Positions 1 to 8,379 of a DNA stretch of 64,000 nt are shown here, piece by piece. This DNA comes from Deltaproteobacteria bacterium (GTDB lineage Bacteria; JADJOY01): the NCBI GenBank assembly GCA_016713535.1, contig JADJOY010000043.1, positions 1 to 64,000 of the forward strand, written 5' to 3'. Every line of letters starts with the position of its first letter. The first letter of the stretch is position 1. The position numbers and the translations under genes were made by a program. The notes under the pieces are model-generated. The model was not told where the DNA came from, did no database searches, and was given only the letters and a program-made list of their open reading frames with translations.

Positions 1-1260
1 ACCATCGACGACGAGGTCCACCGCCAGTCCACCCGCAATCGCCTACGCTTCCACGTGCCCACGAACAAGGACGTGTTCTGCTACGTGTACACGTCCGGCA
101 CCACCGGGTTGCCGAAGGCGGCAGTGATCCGCAACCAGCGCATGCTGGGCGCCAACTTGGTCTTCGGGCACCTCATGCACCGCTCCGGTCCCGGCGACGT
201 GATCTACGTGCCACTCCCGCTCTTCCACTCGAACGCGCTCTTCCTCGGCTGGGGCTCGGCGCTCGCCACCGGCGCCGCGATCGCGCTCAAGCGCAAGTTC
301 TCGGTGTCGAGCTTCTGGAGCGACATCCTCGAGTACCGGGCGACCTCGTTCGTCTACATCGGTGAGCTCTGCCGCTACCTGCTGCAGGCGCCGGTGCGGC
401 CCGAGGAGACTCGGCACCACCTCGAGGTGGCGGTGGGCAACGGGCTCAGGCCGGAGATCTGGGAGCGCTTCCAGAAGCGCTTCGCCATCCCCGCGATCCG
501 CGAGTTCTACGGCTCGACCGAGGGCAACGCGCCGACCCTCAACTGGCGCGGGCGGCCGGGCCTGATCGGCCGCAAGCTGCGCAACCAGGCGGTGATCCGC
601 TGCGACGCCGAGAGCGGCGAGGTGGTGCGCGACGCGACGGGCTTCTGCACCCGGGTGAGCGTGGGTGACTCCGGGCTGCTGGTGGGGCGGATCTCGCCGC
701 TCCTCACGTTCGACGGCTACGTCGACGCCAAGGCCACCGAGCAGAAGATCCTCACCGACGTCTTCAAGCGCGGCGACCGTTACTTCAACACCGGCGACCT
801 CGTCGAGTTGCACGCCTACGGCTGGCTCTCGTTCCTCGATCGCCTCGGCGACACCTATCGCTGGAAAGGCGAGAACGTCTCGACCCAGGAGGTCGCCGAG
901 ATCCTCCACCGCGCACCCGGCGTGCTCGACGCGAACGTCTTTGGCGTGAGCATGCCGCACGCCGATGGACGCGCCGGCATGGCGGCGCTCCGGGTCCACG
1001 GACGCTTCTCGCCCGGCGGGCTAGCGCACTACGTGCGGGACCACCTCGCGGTGGCGCAGCGACCGCTCTTCGTGCGCGTGCTGCGCGACGAGATGCAGGT
1101 CACGTCGACGCTCAAGCCCAAGAAGGGCGAGTACCGCGCGCAGGGCTACGACCTGAAACAGGTGCGCGACCCGGTCTACGTGCTGCGCGGCGGGCGCTAC
1201 GTGCGCCTCACGCCGAAGCTCGTCGCGGGTCTCACGGCCGGCGCCTGGCAGCCGGGGTAA
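1..1260 (+). CDS. Very-long-chain acyl-CoA synthetase, FATP type (5' end outside window)
   Basis: Activates a fatty acid with ATP to an acyl-adenylate and then to acyl-CoA. The reading frame is open from base 1, so the N-terminus lies outside the window; 419 residues remain. The ATP-binding loop YTSGTTGLPKAAV is near residue 28, and the family motif FYGSTEGNAP near residue 170 is typical of the fatty-acid-transport-protein/FadD6 branch, as is GELCRYLL. The C-terminal subdomain has TGDL, the RWKGENVST hinge and a late lysine in LKPKKGEYR. The GTG at 55 is internal to the adenylation domain and is not the start. It converges with the acyltransferase at 1374-2453, across three tandem hairpins. 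Substrate chain length cannot be read from the sequence. Confidence 0.9.
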   Translation, partial: TIDDEVHRQSTRNRLRFHVPTNKDVFCYVYTSGTTGLPKAAVIRNQRMLGANLVFGHLMHRSGPGDVIYVPLPLFHSNALFLGWGSALATGAAIALKRKFSVSSFWSDILEYRATSFVYIGELCRYLLQAPVRPEETRHHLEVAVGNGLRPEIWERFQKRFAIPAIREFYGSTEGNAPTLNWRGRPGLIGRKLRNQAVIRCDAESGEVVRDATGFCTRVSVGDSGLLVGRISPLLTFDGYVDAKATEQKILTDVFKRGDRYFNTGDLVELHAYGWLSFLDRLGDTYRWKGENVSTQEVAEILHRAPGVLDANVFGVSMPHADGRAGMAALRVHGRFSPGGLAHYVRDHLAVAQRPLFVRVLRDEMQVTSTLKPKKGEYRAQGYDLKQVRDPVYVLRGGRYVRLTPKLVAGLTAGAWQPG

Positions 1261-1280
1261 CGCGACATCATCGGGGTGGC

Positions 1281-1379
1281 GGGTCGTCGCTTCGTCGACG
1301 ACCCCAGGGGCGTGCGCGGGGCGACCGACGAAGCGGTCGCCCTCCGGACGCGGGTTGACGCGCAACGCGCGCGTCAACC
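1281..1379. terminator. Three tandem perfect hairpins between convergent genes
   Basis: Three perfect inverted repeats lie between the convergent stops at 1260 and 1374: a 9-bp stem at 1281-1304 (GGGTCGTCG, 6-nt loop), a 7-bp stem at 1321-1340 (GCGACCG, 6-nt loop), and an 11-bp stem at 1353-1379 (GGTTGACGCGC, 5-nt loop) that overlaps the acyltransferase stop codon. No clear T-run follows on either strand, so a bidirectional hairpin terminator or mRNA 3'-end stabiliser is inferred. Confidence 0.55.
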
Positions 1380-2453
1380 AGGCCGCACGAGCTTCTTGAG
1401 GCGCGCGCGGATCGGGTTCGGGGTCTCGCGCGCGAGCTCGTCCATCGCCGCCTGCATCTTGGCCATGATCTCGTCGTAGCAGCGATCGATCACCTCGGGG
1501 TCCTTCGCGCGCTTCGGCCCGAGCTTCCGCCAGTCGATCGGCTTCAGGATCTGCACCGTCACCTTCGCCGGTAGCGGCACCCCCGGCAGCGCCGGCGAGA
1601 TCCCCCACGGAAGCTGCAGCAGGATCGGGTACGTCTTCATGCGGATCCGGTCCATGCGCAGGAGCTTCGCGAGCTTCTCGCCGCGACTCAGCACGACCAG
1701 CGTGTGGTGGCCGCCGTGGCCGACGATGGGCACGATCGGCACCCGCTTCTCGATCGCGACGCGGATGAAGCCCTTGTGGCCGCCGAAGTCGACTTTGTCG
1801 CGGTCGGGCCACGGCCGGTACACCTCGTGGACTCCACCGGGATAGACGAGCACCGCCGCGCCCTCGTCGAGCGCCCGGCCGACGTTCTCCCAGTTGGCGG
1901 GCACCTGGCCGATCTTGCGCATCAGGTCGCGAAAGCCCGGGATGCCGAACGCGGTGTCGAAGGCGAGGCCGATGAGCGGCTGCTCGAAGCCGCGCTCGCG
2001 GTACCAGCCCGCCATCACCGCCGCGGTGTCGGGAGTGAGTGCCCCGCCCGAGTGATTGCCGATCAGCAGCATCGGCCCGGAGGCCGGGATGTTCTCCCAG
2101 CCACGCACCTCGGCGTCGAAGTAGCGGCCCCACAGCTCCATCAGCGGCAAGAGCTTCTTCAGGAACTCCGGATCGCGCTGAAACGCGGGCAGGGCCACCT
2201 CGCGGCGGATCGCGTCCGCCCATGACTCGACGAGCCCGACGCGCTTCCTCGAGCGCTCGGTCGTGGCGCGTTTCGATGACGACGGTGCAGGCGGTGCGGG
2301 TTCCTCGGCCGCGCGGCGGCGTGCGCGGCTGGCGGCCGGCGCGGCGACGCGCGCGGGAGCGCGCTTCGCCGCAGGCGCTCGCGATCGAGCGCCGTCGCTC
2401 GCGGCGGTTGCGGACACGCGCCGGGCGGTCGTCTTGCGGGCGCTCGTCGCCAT
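1374..2453 (-). CDS. PlsC/DGAT-like glycerolipid acyltransferase
   Basis: Predicted to move an acyl group from acyl-CoA to a glycerolipid or similar acceptor at the inner membrane. The 359-residue product has a basic, Ala/Pro/Arg-rich N-terminal tail (about 75 residues) and then an acyltransferase domain. Motif I is GNHSGGALTPD, a variant of the usual NHxxxxD. The second block VYPGGVHEVYRP resembles the YPGG(V/A)HE signature of the DGAT2 branch, and KGFIRVAIEKRVPIVPIV matches motif IV. The ATG at 2453 was chosen because AAGGAGG lies 5 nt upstream; a GTG 27 nt earlier is less likely. It is the last gene of a minus-strand run with the serine hydrolase 11 nt upstream. Acceptor unknown. Confidence 0.82.
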   Translation of the reverse strand: MATSARKTTARRVSATAASDGARSRAPAAKRAPARVAAPAASRARRRAAEEPAPPAPSSSKRATTERSRKRVGLVESWADAIRREVALPAFQRDPEFLKKLLPLMELWGRYFDAEVRGWENIPASGPMLLIGNHSGGALTPDTAAVMAGWYRERGFEQPLIGLAFDTAFGIPGFRDLMRKIGQVPANWENVGRALDEGAAVLVYPGGVHEVYRPWPDRDKVDFGGHKGFIRVAIEKRVPIVPIVGHGGHHTLVVLSRGEKLAKLLRMDRIRMKTYPILLQLPWGISPALPGVPLPAKVTVQILKPIDWRKLGPKRAKDPEVIDRCYDEIMAKMQAAMDELARETPNPIRARLKKLVRPG

Positions 2454-2464
2454 CTCGTCCTCCT

Positions 2465-3607
2465 TCACGCCGGGCCGCACTGTGCGGCGAGCGTCGAGAG
2501 CACGACGCCGCGCATGCCGAGGCGGATCACGTCACGATCGAAGCCGTTGGTGAGACACACGAACGAGAGCCCGGTGGCCGGGTCGGCCCACGCCACCTGC
2601 CCGCCCGCTCCGGGATGACCGAACGCGAGCGGAGAGGTCGCGGCTCCGAAGCCACGGAAAACGCGGTCGTCGTCGCCGGCGACCACCACGCCGAGACCGC
2701 GCTGGGCGCGGCGTCGGGTCATGGGATCGATCAGGTCACCGGTGCGGAGCTCGAGGGCGCGCGCGATCGTCGCCGGGCGCCACACGCGGTGCTCGCCGTC
2801 CTTCGCCGCCAGATCGTGCAGCAGTCCCTGGTAGAAGAGCGCGAGCGCCGACGCGGCGGCGACGCCGCCGCTCGCAGGCGCGCCCACGGCGCGGATCGCC
2901 GGCTGGTTGTAGGCCTCGAAGTACTTCTCGTCGTCGGTGACGCTCGCCGGCAAGCTCAGACCGAGCCCGGCGAGCGCCTCCGCCGCGGGGCGCTCACCCA
3001 CGTGCACCACGTCGGCGACGCGCGCATCCACGCCCTCGGTGGCGCCCAGGAAGAGATCGGCGATCCCGAGCGGCCCGACGATCCGCTCGCGGACGAAGGC
3101 GCGGAAGTCCTGGCCGGCGCGGCGCTCGATCACCTCGGCGAGCACCCAGAAGCTCGTCATCGGGTGGTAGACGAAGCGGCTGCCCGGCTCCCAGTCGAGG
3201 CGCCACTTCGCGAAGCGCGCGAGGCGCTTCTCGCGGTCGTTCCAGTCGAGCGGCGCGAATGGCGCCCCCGGGAAGCCGCAGGTGTGCGTGAGGAGCTGCT
3301 CGACGGTGACGACGTCCTTGCCGTGGGTGCCGAACTCGGGGATCACGTCGGCGACGCGCTCGCCGACGTCGAGCTTGCCGTCCTGCTCGAGCAGCCACGC
3401 CGCCGACGCGGTGATCGCCTTGGTACACGAGAAGATCGTGTAGAGCGTGTGATCGCCCACGTCGCGCGTCTTCGCGTACGTCCGGCTCGCGATCACGCGG
3501 CCGCGGTGCGCGACGGCGAGCTGGAGCGACGGCAGCACGCCGCCCTCGACGAAGCTCGCCGCGATCGAGTGCAGCTCGCCCAGTGGCCCGTCGGTCGTGG
3601 TGCTCAC
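2465..3607 (-). CDS. Class C beta-lactamase-fold serine hydrolase
   Basis: Member of the beta-lactamase/EstB/LACTB family; 380 residues. The nucleophile motif SxxK is visible as SCTK in the stretch TIFSCTKAITASA. The second block is YHP where penicillin-binding enzymes have YxN, and the third is HPGAGG instead of KTG, the pattern common in esterase-like members rather than true beta-lactamases. No signal peptide is seen, so a cytoplasmic esterase or peptidase role is more likely than antibiotic resistance. The GTG start at 3607 sits in a GTGA overlap with the stop of the SGNH hydrolase, implying translational coupling. Substrate unknown. Confidence 0.85.
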   Translation of the reverse strand: MSTTTDGPLGELHSIAASFVEGGVLPSLQLAVAHRGRVIASRTYAKTRDVGDHTLYTIFSCTKAITASAAWLLEQDGKLDVGERVADVIPEFGTHGKDVVTVEQLLTHTCGFPGAPFAPLDWNDREKRLARFAKWRLDWEPGSRFVYHPMTSFWVLAEVIERRAGQDFRAFVRERIVGPLGIADLFLGATEGVDARVADVVHVGERPAAEALAGLGLSLPASVTDDEKYFEAYNQPAIRAVGAPASGGVAAASALALFYQGLLHDLAAKDGEHRVWRPATIARALELRTGDLIDPMTRRRAQRGLGVVVAGDDDRVFRGFGAATSPLAFGHPGAGGQVAWADPATGLSFVCLTNGFDRDVIRLGMRGVVLSTLAAQCGPA

Positions 3608-4263
3608 AGGTGCGCCTCCTCGCCGAAGTCGGCGAGCAGGCGCGGCCGCACGATGCTCGTCCACAGCGCGTAGCCCGCGCCGTTCAGGTGCAGCCCGTCC
3701 CAGCGGAAGAGCTCGCGGCGCGCTCGCCCGTGACCGTCGAGCATCGGGGTCGCGACGTCGACGTAGTGGAGATGCGGATCGCGCGCGGCGAGCGCCACGA
3801 GGCCCTGGTTGGCGCGCTCCATGCGCGGCCACTGGCTGGCGCGCAACGGAGTCGGCTTGATCGAGAGCAGGTAGATCGGCAGCTCCGCACCGAGGCGCTC
3901 GCGCATGGCGGCCACGAAGTCCTCGAAGTCCTCGACCACCCCGCTCACGCTGCGCGGGCTCAAGCGGCCGAGGTCGTTGTCCCCCGCGTACAGGACGATC
4001 GCGCGCGGCGCACGCGTGTACACGATGCGGTCCGCGAAGTAGGTCACGTGCTCCGCGTGGGCGCCGCCGAAGCCGCGGTTGAGGACGTAGAGGGGCCGCA
4101 TGTCTGCGGCCAGTGTCGACCAGAAGCGGATCGACGAGCTGCCCGTGAAGAGGATCGCGCTCGGGGCCGGGGGATGAGCGCGATCGATCCGCTCGAAGCG
4201 ACGGATCTCGCGCTCCCACACCCGAGGACGCGCCATCCAGCGCTTGAGGTCACCGAGGCCCAT
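3604..4263 (-). CDS. SGNH/GDSL-family hydrolase
   Basis: Predicted esterase or lipase-like hydrolase of the SGNH fold, 219 residues. Block I is FTGSSSIRFW (Ser nucleophile in GSSS, replacing GDS), the Gly block is around LNRGFGG, block III is AGDNDL with the oxyanion Asn, and block V is WDGLHLN with the catalytic Asp and His. The ATG at 4263 was chosen because upstream codons lack a further start and read as non-coding-like Arg/Ser-rich sequence. There is no signal peptide. It lies in an operon between a DUF1444-like gene (62 nt upstream) and the serine hydrolase that overlaps its stop. A role in lipid or acyl ester turnover is inferred from this neighbourhood only. Confidence 0.82.
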   Translation of the reverse strand: MGLGDLKRWMARPRVWEREIRRFERIDRAHPPAPSAILFTGSSSIRFWSTLAADMRPLYVLNRGFGGAHAEHVTYFADRIVYTRAPRAIVLYAGDNDLGRLSPRSVSGVVEDFEDFVAAMRERLGAELPIYLLSIKPTPLRASQWPRMERANQGLVALAARDPHLHYVDVATPMLDGHGRARRELFRWDGLHLNGAGYALWTSIVRPRLLADFGEEAHL

Positions 4264-4324
4264 CGCGCTCGCGAATCTGTCCCAAGCCCGCGCGCCGAGG
4301 AAGAGCGCGCTCGGTCGGTCGATG

Positions 4325-5278
4325 TCACGACGGCCGGCCGGAGGCGAGCTCGTCGAGAAGCGCGGTGAACTCGGCGGGCGGGGCGACCGCGACGCGCCTG
4401 GCCTCGATCGCGACCGGCACATGCACCAGCGCGCCGCCACGCCACCAGTAGACGTTGGAGCTGAGCGATCCGGGCCCCTTCTGGTGCATGCCGGCGGTGA
4501 TCTGGGCGAGCGTGGGCACTGCGTGGATCACCTTCGCGTCGACGATCGGATACACGATGAGCGCGTGGCGGTGGGGCACGGCGACCAGCAGTCCGTGCGG
4601 CCCGGCGAGGTGGAAGATCTCGCCGAGGCGCAGCAACTGCGACGCCGTGAAGAAGCTCTCACCGGAGAGCACCTGGAACTCGAAGCCGGTTCCGGTGCCC
4701 ACCGCTTCGAAGCGGCCGATCGGCTCGCGGGCGAGGTTGTCGAGGCCGATCGCGCGCGCGTCGTCGGCCTCGAGCTCCCACCCCGCGAGGTGCTCGACCG
4801 GCACGCCGCACACCGTGCTCGGCAGGTCGTAGCAGAGCGCGCCGAGGAGCCCGGGCGCGACCGGCCAGGTGAGCATCTTCTCGGCGGCGTCGGCGTAGTC
4901 GTCGGGATAGACGCGGACCTTCACGAGCTCGCGGGCGCGCGCGAGGTCACGACCGAGCGCCCCGAGCTCGCGGTTGCCATGCTCCACCGCGGTCACGCTG
5001 GCGAAGTGCTCGCGGATCACCGCGAGCCACGCGCGCTCGGGCATGGCGGCGCAGCGCTGCGCGATGTTCTGCAGGCCACAGGTGATGGTCTGACCATCGC
5101 GGCGCGCCTCGACGACGCCGTCACCGAGCACGAGCTCGAAGCCGAGGTCCCTCAGGTGGCGGCAGGCGAGGTCGAGGAAGCGCTCGTAGCGCTCCGCCGA
5201 GTCGAAGGCGCTCCAGCTCGGCGCGGCGCACCCACCCGGCCTCGTCTCCCGACCGAGCAAGCGATCGAACAGCCCCAT
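4325..5278 (-). CDS. DUF1444 (YtpQ)-like hypothetical protein
   Basis: Hypothetical protein of 317 residues. The ATG at 5278 is preceded by AGGAGG at good spacing. The middle of the protein (VRVYPDDY, ALCYDLPSTVCGV, then a WELEADDARAIGLDNL stretch) and the later LLVAVPHRHALIVYPI segment resemble the general layout of the DUF1444/YtpQ family, but this is recalled similarity, not a search result. There are no transmembrane segments or signal peptide. It is the first gene of the tight group that continues with the SGNH hydrolase, serine hydrolase and acyltransferase. Function unknown. Confidence 0.6.
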   Translation of the reverse strand: MGLFDRLLGRETRPGGCAAPSWSAFDSAERYERFLDLACRHLRDLGFELVLGDGVVEARRDGQTITCGLQNIAQRCAAMPERAWLAVIREHFASVTAVEHGNRELGALGRDLARARELVKVRVYPDDYADAAEKMLTWPVAPGLLGALCYDLPSTVCGVPVEHLAGWELEADDARAIGLDNLAREPIGRFEAVGTGTGFEFQVLSGESFFTASQLLRLGEIFHLAGPHGLLVAVPHRHALIVYPIVDAKVIHAVPTLAQITAGMHQKGPGSLSSNVYWWRGGALVHVPVAIEARRVAVAPPAEFTALLDELASGRPS

Positions 5279-5347
5279 CTCCACCTCCTGGCGGCCGCGG
5301 GCGCCAGCACGCATCTGCGCGCCCGCCGAGCGATGCTGGCCGAGCGT

Positions 5348-5788
5348 TCAGTCGCTCGGCCAGCGCTCGTGGCGGCGGCGGCGCTCGGCGCGGTAGTTGG
5401 TGATCTCGAAGCGCAGGCCGTCGGGATCGGTGACGAAGGTCGCCACGTAGTCGGCAGCGTACTCGGGGAAGTGCCGCGGCTCGGTGGCGGCAATCCCCGC
5501 CGCCGCCAGCTCGGCCGCAGCGCTTCGCACGTCCTCGGCGCTCTCGACACGCAGGCACAGGTGATGGAGACCCGGCGCATAGGGATCGTGCGGCGCCGCA
5601 CCGGCGCGCGCCGGCCGGAGCACAACCCCGAAGTGGCGGTTGAAGTACTGGACGTGGCGCTCGCCGCCGAGCGCGAACTCGTTCTTGCGGAAACCCAAGA
5701 CCTCGAAGAGGCGATCGTAGAACGCTTCCGAGCGCGCGGGGTCCGAGACCGAGAGGTACACGTGGTCGGTCCCGATCACCTCGACCAT
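5348..5788 (-). CDS. VOC-family (glyoxalase/dioxygenase fold) protein
   Basis: Single-domain vicinal-oxygen-chelate protein, 146 residues. The first betaalphabetabetabeta unit begins GTDHVYLSVSDPARSEAFY, with the usual first metal-ligand His. The second unit begins GLHHLCLRVES, and the C-terminal DPDGLRFEITNY supplies the family's metal-binding Glu. Homologues include glyoxalase I, fosfomycin-resistance proteins and extradiol dioxygenases; the sequence does not tell which reaction applies. It starts at ATG 5788, 44 nt downstream of the di-haem cytochrome stop, and is followed after 69 nt by the DUF1444-like gene. Confidence 0.85.
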   Translation of the reverse strand: MVEVIGTDHVYLSVSDPARSEAFYDRLFEVLGFRKNEFALGGERHVQYFNRHFGVVLRPARAGAAPHDPYAPGLHHLCLRVESAEDVRSAAAELAAAGIAATEPRHFPEYAADYVATFVTDPDGLRFEITNYRAERRRRHERWPSD

Positions 5789-5832
5789 CGCACCCTCTCT
5801 CCGCGCCGTCGCGGCGACGCCGCGGCTCCGGC

Positions 5833-7362
5833 TCACAGCGTCTTGAGGTACTCGATCACGGCGCGGCGCTCGCGCGCCGTCAGCCGGTCGCCGAACGTGT
5901 GGCCGCCGTTCGACTGGCTCCAGTAGGTGGTGTCGAAGACGTGCTTGCGCTCGCCGTCCGGGGCGTCGGCCTGCGAATACGGCACCTCGGCCCACGGCCA
6001 CCCCATCGCCTCTTCGTCGAAGTGGGTGCTGTCGGAGTCGACCCGCTTCCAGTGGCGGGGCCGCGCCTCGCTGTCGAGCACCAGCGCGATGCTGGGCACC
6101 GAGCCGTTGTGGAAGTACGGCGCGGTCGCCCAGATGCCGTCGAGCGGCGGCGCGATGTAGCCGGGGAACGGGTCGGCGGGTGTCATGCGCGTGATGCGGC
6201 CGTAGAACGAGTTGTTGTACCACTCGACCAGCTCGGGCGCGTGGATCACACCCGCGTTCGCGACCACCGGATCGGTTCCGATCACGTCGAGGGGAAAGAG
6301 CAGGTTCGGGTAGGTGTCGCTCGAGTCGTCGTCGGGATCGGCGGCGTGGGTGCCGTGGCAGTTGGCGCAGTCGGCGAGGAACACCGCGCGCCCCTGCCCG
6401 GCGAGGTCGCGATCGATGCCGCGCGTGTAGTGAGGAGCCTTGAGCGTACCGATGTAGGTCTGCATGTCCTTGAACATGCCGTCGACCCTCTTCGCCTGCT
6501 CGACGTCGTCGACGCACACCGAGGTCGCGAGCGCCATGGTGCCGCGGTGATCGCCGCGCGCCATGCCGTTGTAGAAGAGCGCGTTCTTCTTGTGGGCGCG
6601 CCACCACGGCGGCGGATCCGACGTGACGCGCGCGTCCTCGAGGGACATGCGGTTGCCGTGCTCGTCGCGCGGCTCGAGGGGCGCCAACGGCTCGTCGCTC
6701 CACGCCAGCGTGTCGCGGTCGTGATGGGCCATGAGCACGACCGCGACGATCTCCGCCGGGTTGTTGCCCACGGTGCGCATGCGGGTCTGCGTCAGCGCGC
6801 CCGCGGCGCTGAGCATGCGCGTGAGGTTGGCCTTCCCCGCTGCGCTCAGGCCGAGGAGGTCGAGGAGGCTCTCGGGGATCGTCACCGCCGGCAGCCCGAC
6901 CGTCCAGTCCGCCGCCGCGTTGCCGAGGCCGACGTAGAGCTGGCCGTCGAACTCACCGCCGTGGCAGGTGAGGCAATTCGAGTTCACCACCTCGGCGCCG
7001 TTGGGCGCCGTGAACGCGTTCATCGAGTACGGCATGCGCCGGTTGTGGCCCTCGCGACCGTCGAGCTCGTGGCCGTCGCCGAAGCCGCCGAGAAACGGCG
7101 CCAGGAGCGGGTTGCCCACGATCTTGTACGGGATGCCGCAGGTCATGTAGCCGCCATTGAGGAGCATCGTCCGGCCGGCGGCGGCGTCCCCTGGATCCTG
7201 CGGCTCGGCGGGTAGCACCACGCTGCCATAGGGACCACGGTCGCCGTTCCAGGTGGCGCTGCCGTCGCTGGACGACCCACACGCCGCGACACCAACGAGC
7301 GCGAGCACCGCAAAGAGAGCGCGCGCCGCTCGGACCGGCGCTCGCAGGACGGATCGGGTCAT
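5833..7362 (-). CDS. Di-haem c-type cytochrome lipoprotein (RoxA/MauG/peroxidase-like)
   Basis: Exported electron-transfer or oxidase-type protein, 509 residues. The N-terminus has a basic start, a hydrophobic stretch and the lipobox VAAC followed by Ser/Gly, so it should be lipid-anchored in the periplasm. Two haem-binding motifs are visible: NCLTCHGG (about residues 130-134) and DCANCHGTH (about 332-336). The segment PLDGIWATAPYFHNGSVPS and the terminal EYLKTL are shared with cytochrome c peroxidase/MauG and rubber-oxygenase RoxA relatives. The ATG at 7362, with GGGGAG upstream, is preferred over a start 21 nt earlier. Whether it is a peroxidase, dioxygenase or electron carrier cannot be decided here. 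Confidence 0.82.
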   Translation of the reverse strand: MTRSVLRAPVRAARALFAVLALVGVAACGSSSDGSATWNGDRGPYGSVVLPAEPQDPGDAAAGRTMLLNGGYMTCGIPYKIVGNPLLAPFLGGFGDGHELDGREGHNRRMPYSMNAFTAPNGAEVVNSNCLTCHGGEFDGQLYVGLGNAAADWTVGLPAVTIPESLLDLLGLSAAGKANLTRMLSAAGALTQTRMRTVGNNPAEIVAVVLMAHHDRDTLAWSDEPLAPLEPRDEHGNRMSLEDARVTSDPPPWWRAHKKNALFYNGMARGDHRGTMALATSVCVDDVEQAKRVDGMFKDMQTYIGTLKAPHYTRGIDRDLAGQGRAVFLADCANCHGTHAADPDDDSSDTYPNLLFPLDVIGTDPVVANAGVIHAPELVEWYNNSFYGRITRMTPADPFPGYIAPPLDGIWATAPYFHNGSVPSIALVLDSEARPRHWKRVDSDSTHFDEEAMGWPWAEVPYSQADAPDGERKHVFDTTYWSQSNGGHTFGDRLTARERRAVIEYLKTL

Positions 7363-7459
7363 CGAGGCGCTCCCCGCCCCCACTGGCAGCTACCGGCCCA
7401 CCGGTAGGCATCGAGGGGCGGGCCGCATCCTACAGCCAGCTCCCTCCGAACCGGGAGCG

Positions 7460-8194
7460 TCAGGTGTCGCCGGGCTCGGTCGGCCCGGGCGCGGGCCGTG
7501 CGTCGTTGGCCGCGCCCGCCTCCGACGAGACTCCGCCCGGGGCGAGGCGCCGGGGCAACCCGAGCACGACGAGCGCGCCGGCGGCCGCGCTCTTGAGCAG
7601 CCGGTAGAGCCCGTCCTGGCGCGGACGGTCGGCCTGCACCTGGTTCCACGCCACCTCGGGTAGCGTCGCGTCGACCTGGACCCCGCCGTTCTCGAAGCGC
7701 TCGTGGGCGTCGGGGAGCAGGTCGTGAAGGAGCTTGAGCATGTCCTTGTTGTCGGCGAGCACCCAGCACCGGAACGACTTCACGTGGCGTTCGCGCGCCG
7801 CAGCGATGAGCCTCATCAGCAGCAGGCTGCCGAGTCCCTTCCCCTGCACGTCGTCGAGGACCGTGACCGCCGCCTCCGCCACGTCGGGCTCCTCGGCGAG
7901 CCGGACGAATCGCGCGACGCCCAGGCCCTCCTCACCGCCGTCGGCGCCGGCGACCGACGCGCCGATCGCGACGTGCGCCTCGCCGTCGACGTCCGTCAGG
8001 TAGCGCGCCTCGGCCTGACTGAGCCGCGGCTTGGGCGAGAAGAAGCGGTAGTAGCGCGAGCGCTCCGAGAGCTTCTCGAAGCCGCGCTCGAGCAGCTCAC
8101 GGTCCTCGGCGCGCAGGAGTCGACGCGTCGCCGCGGTGCCGTCACGCAGCACCACGGGCTCTCGGTAGTCCTGGTCGAAGCGGCGCTCGGTCAT
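7460..8194 (-). CDS. GNAT-family N-acetyltransferase
   Basis: Acyl-CoA-dependent N-acetyltransferase of the GNAT fold, about 244 residues. The acetyl-CoA pyrophosphate loop is VLDDVQGKGLGSLLL (Q/R-x-x-G-x-G/A). The stretch SRYYRFFSPKPRLSQAEARYLTDVDG matches stand-alone GNATs related to the acetyltransferase domain of Pat-type protein lysine acetyltransferases. The C-terminal 70 residues are Pro/Ala-rich and look disordered. ATG 8194 is the most protein-like start; in-frame ATGs up to 90 nt further upstream remain possible. It is separated from the radical SAM gene upstream by 185 nt, so it may have its own promoter. Substrate unknown. Confidence 0.82.
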   Translation of the reverse strand: MTERRFDQDYREPVVLRDGTAATRRLLRAEDRELLERGFEKLSERSRYYRFFSPKPRLSQAEARYLTDVDGEAHVAIGASVAGADGGEEGLGVARFVRLAEEPDVAEAAVTVLDDVQGKGLGSLLLMRLIAAARERHVKSFRCWVLADNKDMLKLLHDLLPDAHERFENGGVQVDATLPEVAWNQVQADRPRQDGLYRLLKSAAAGALVVLGLPRRLAPGGVSSEAGAANDARPAPGPTEPGDT

Positions 8195-8379
8195 GGGTAC
8201 GTCGCGAATCCACGCCACGGCGGCCATCGAGTGTACGAGCATGGGTCCCCCGGCAGGAACCCACGCGCCGCCCTCACGATCCGGTGGGCGCGAGCTCCCC
8301 CGCAACAGTCATCGGCGCGAGGGCCCCACAACCTGAGCCCGACGCCACCTCGCCAGGCTGCGCGGGACGGCGCCACGGC

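Noticed and set aside
2465-3607. Antibiotic-resistance beta-lactamase
   Set aside because: YxN and KTG motifs are replaced (YHP and HPG), no signal peptide is seen, and neighbours are lipid-type hydrolases, so resistance is not supported.
3583-4368. Plus-strand open frame opposite the SGNH hydrolase
   Set aside because: Antisense to conserved catalytic blocks; composition typical of spurious frames in this GC range.
5833-7362. Assigning the di-haem cytochrome as a rubber oxygenase
   Set aside because: Shared blocks are also found in cytochrome c peroxidases and MauG-type proteins; no decisive residue could be identified by eye.
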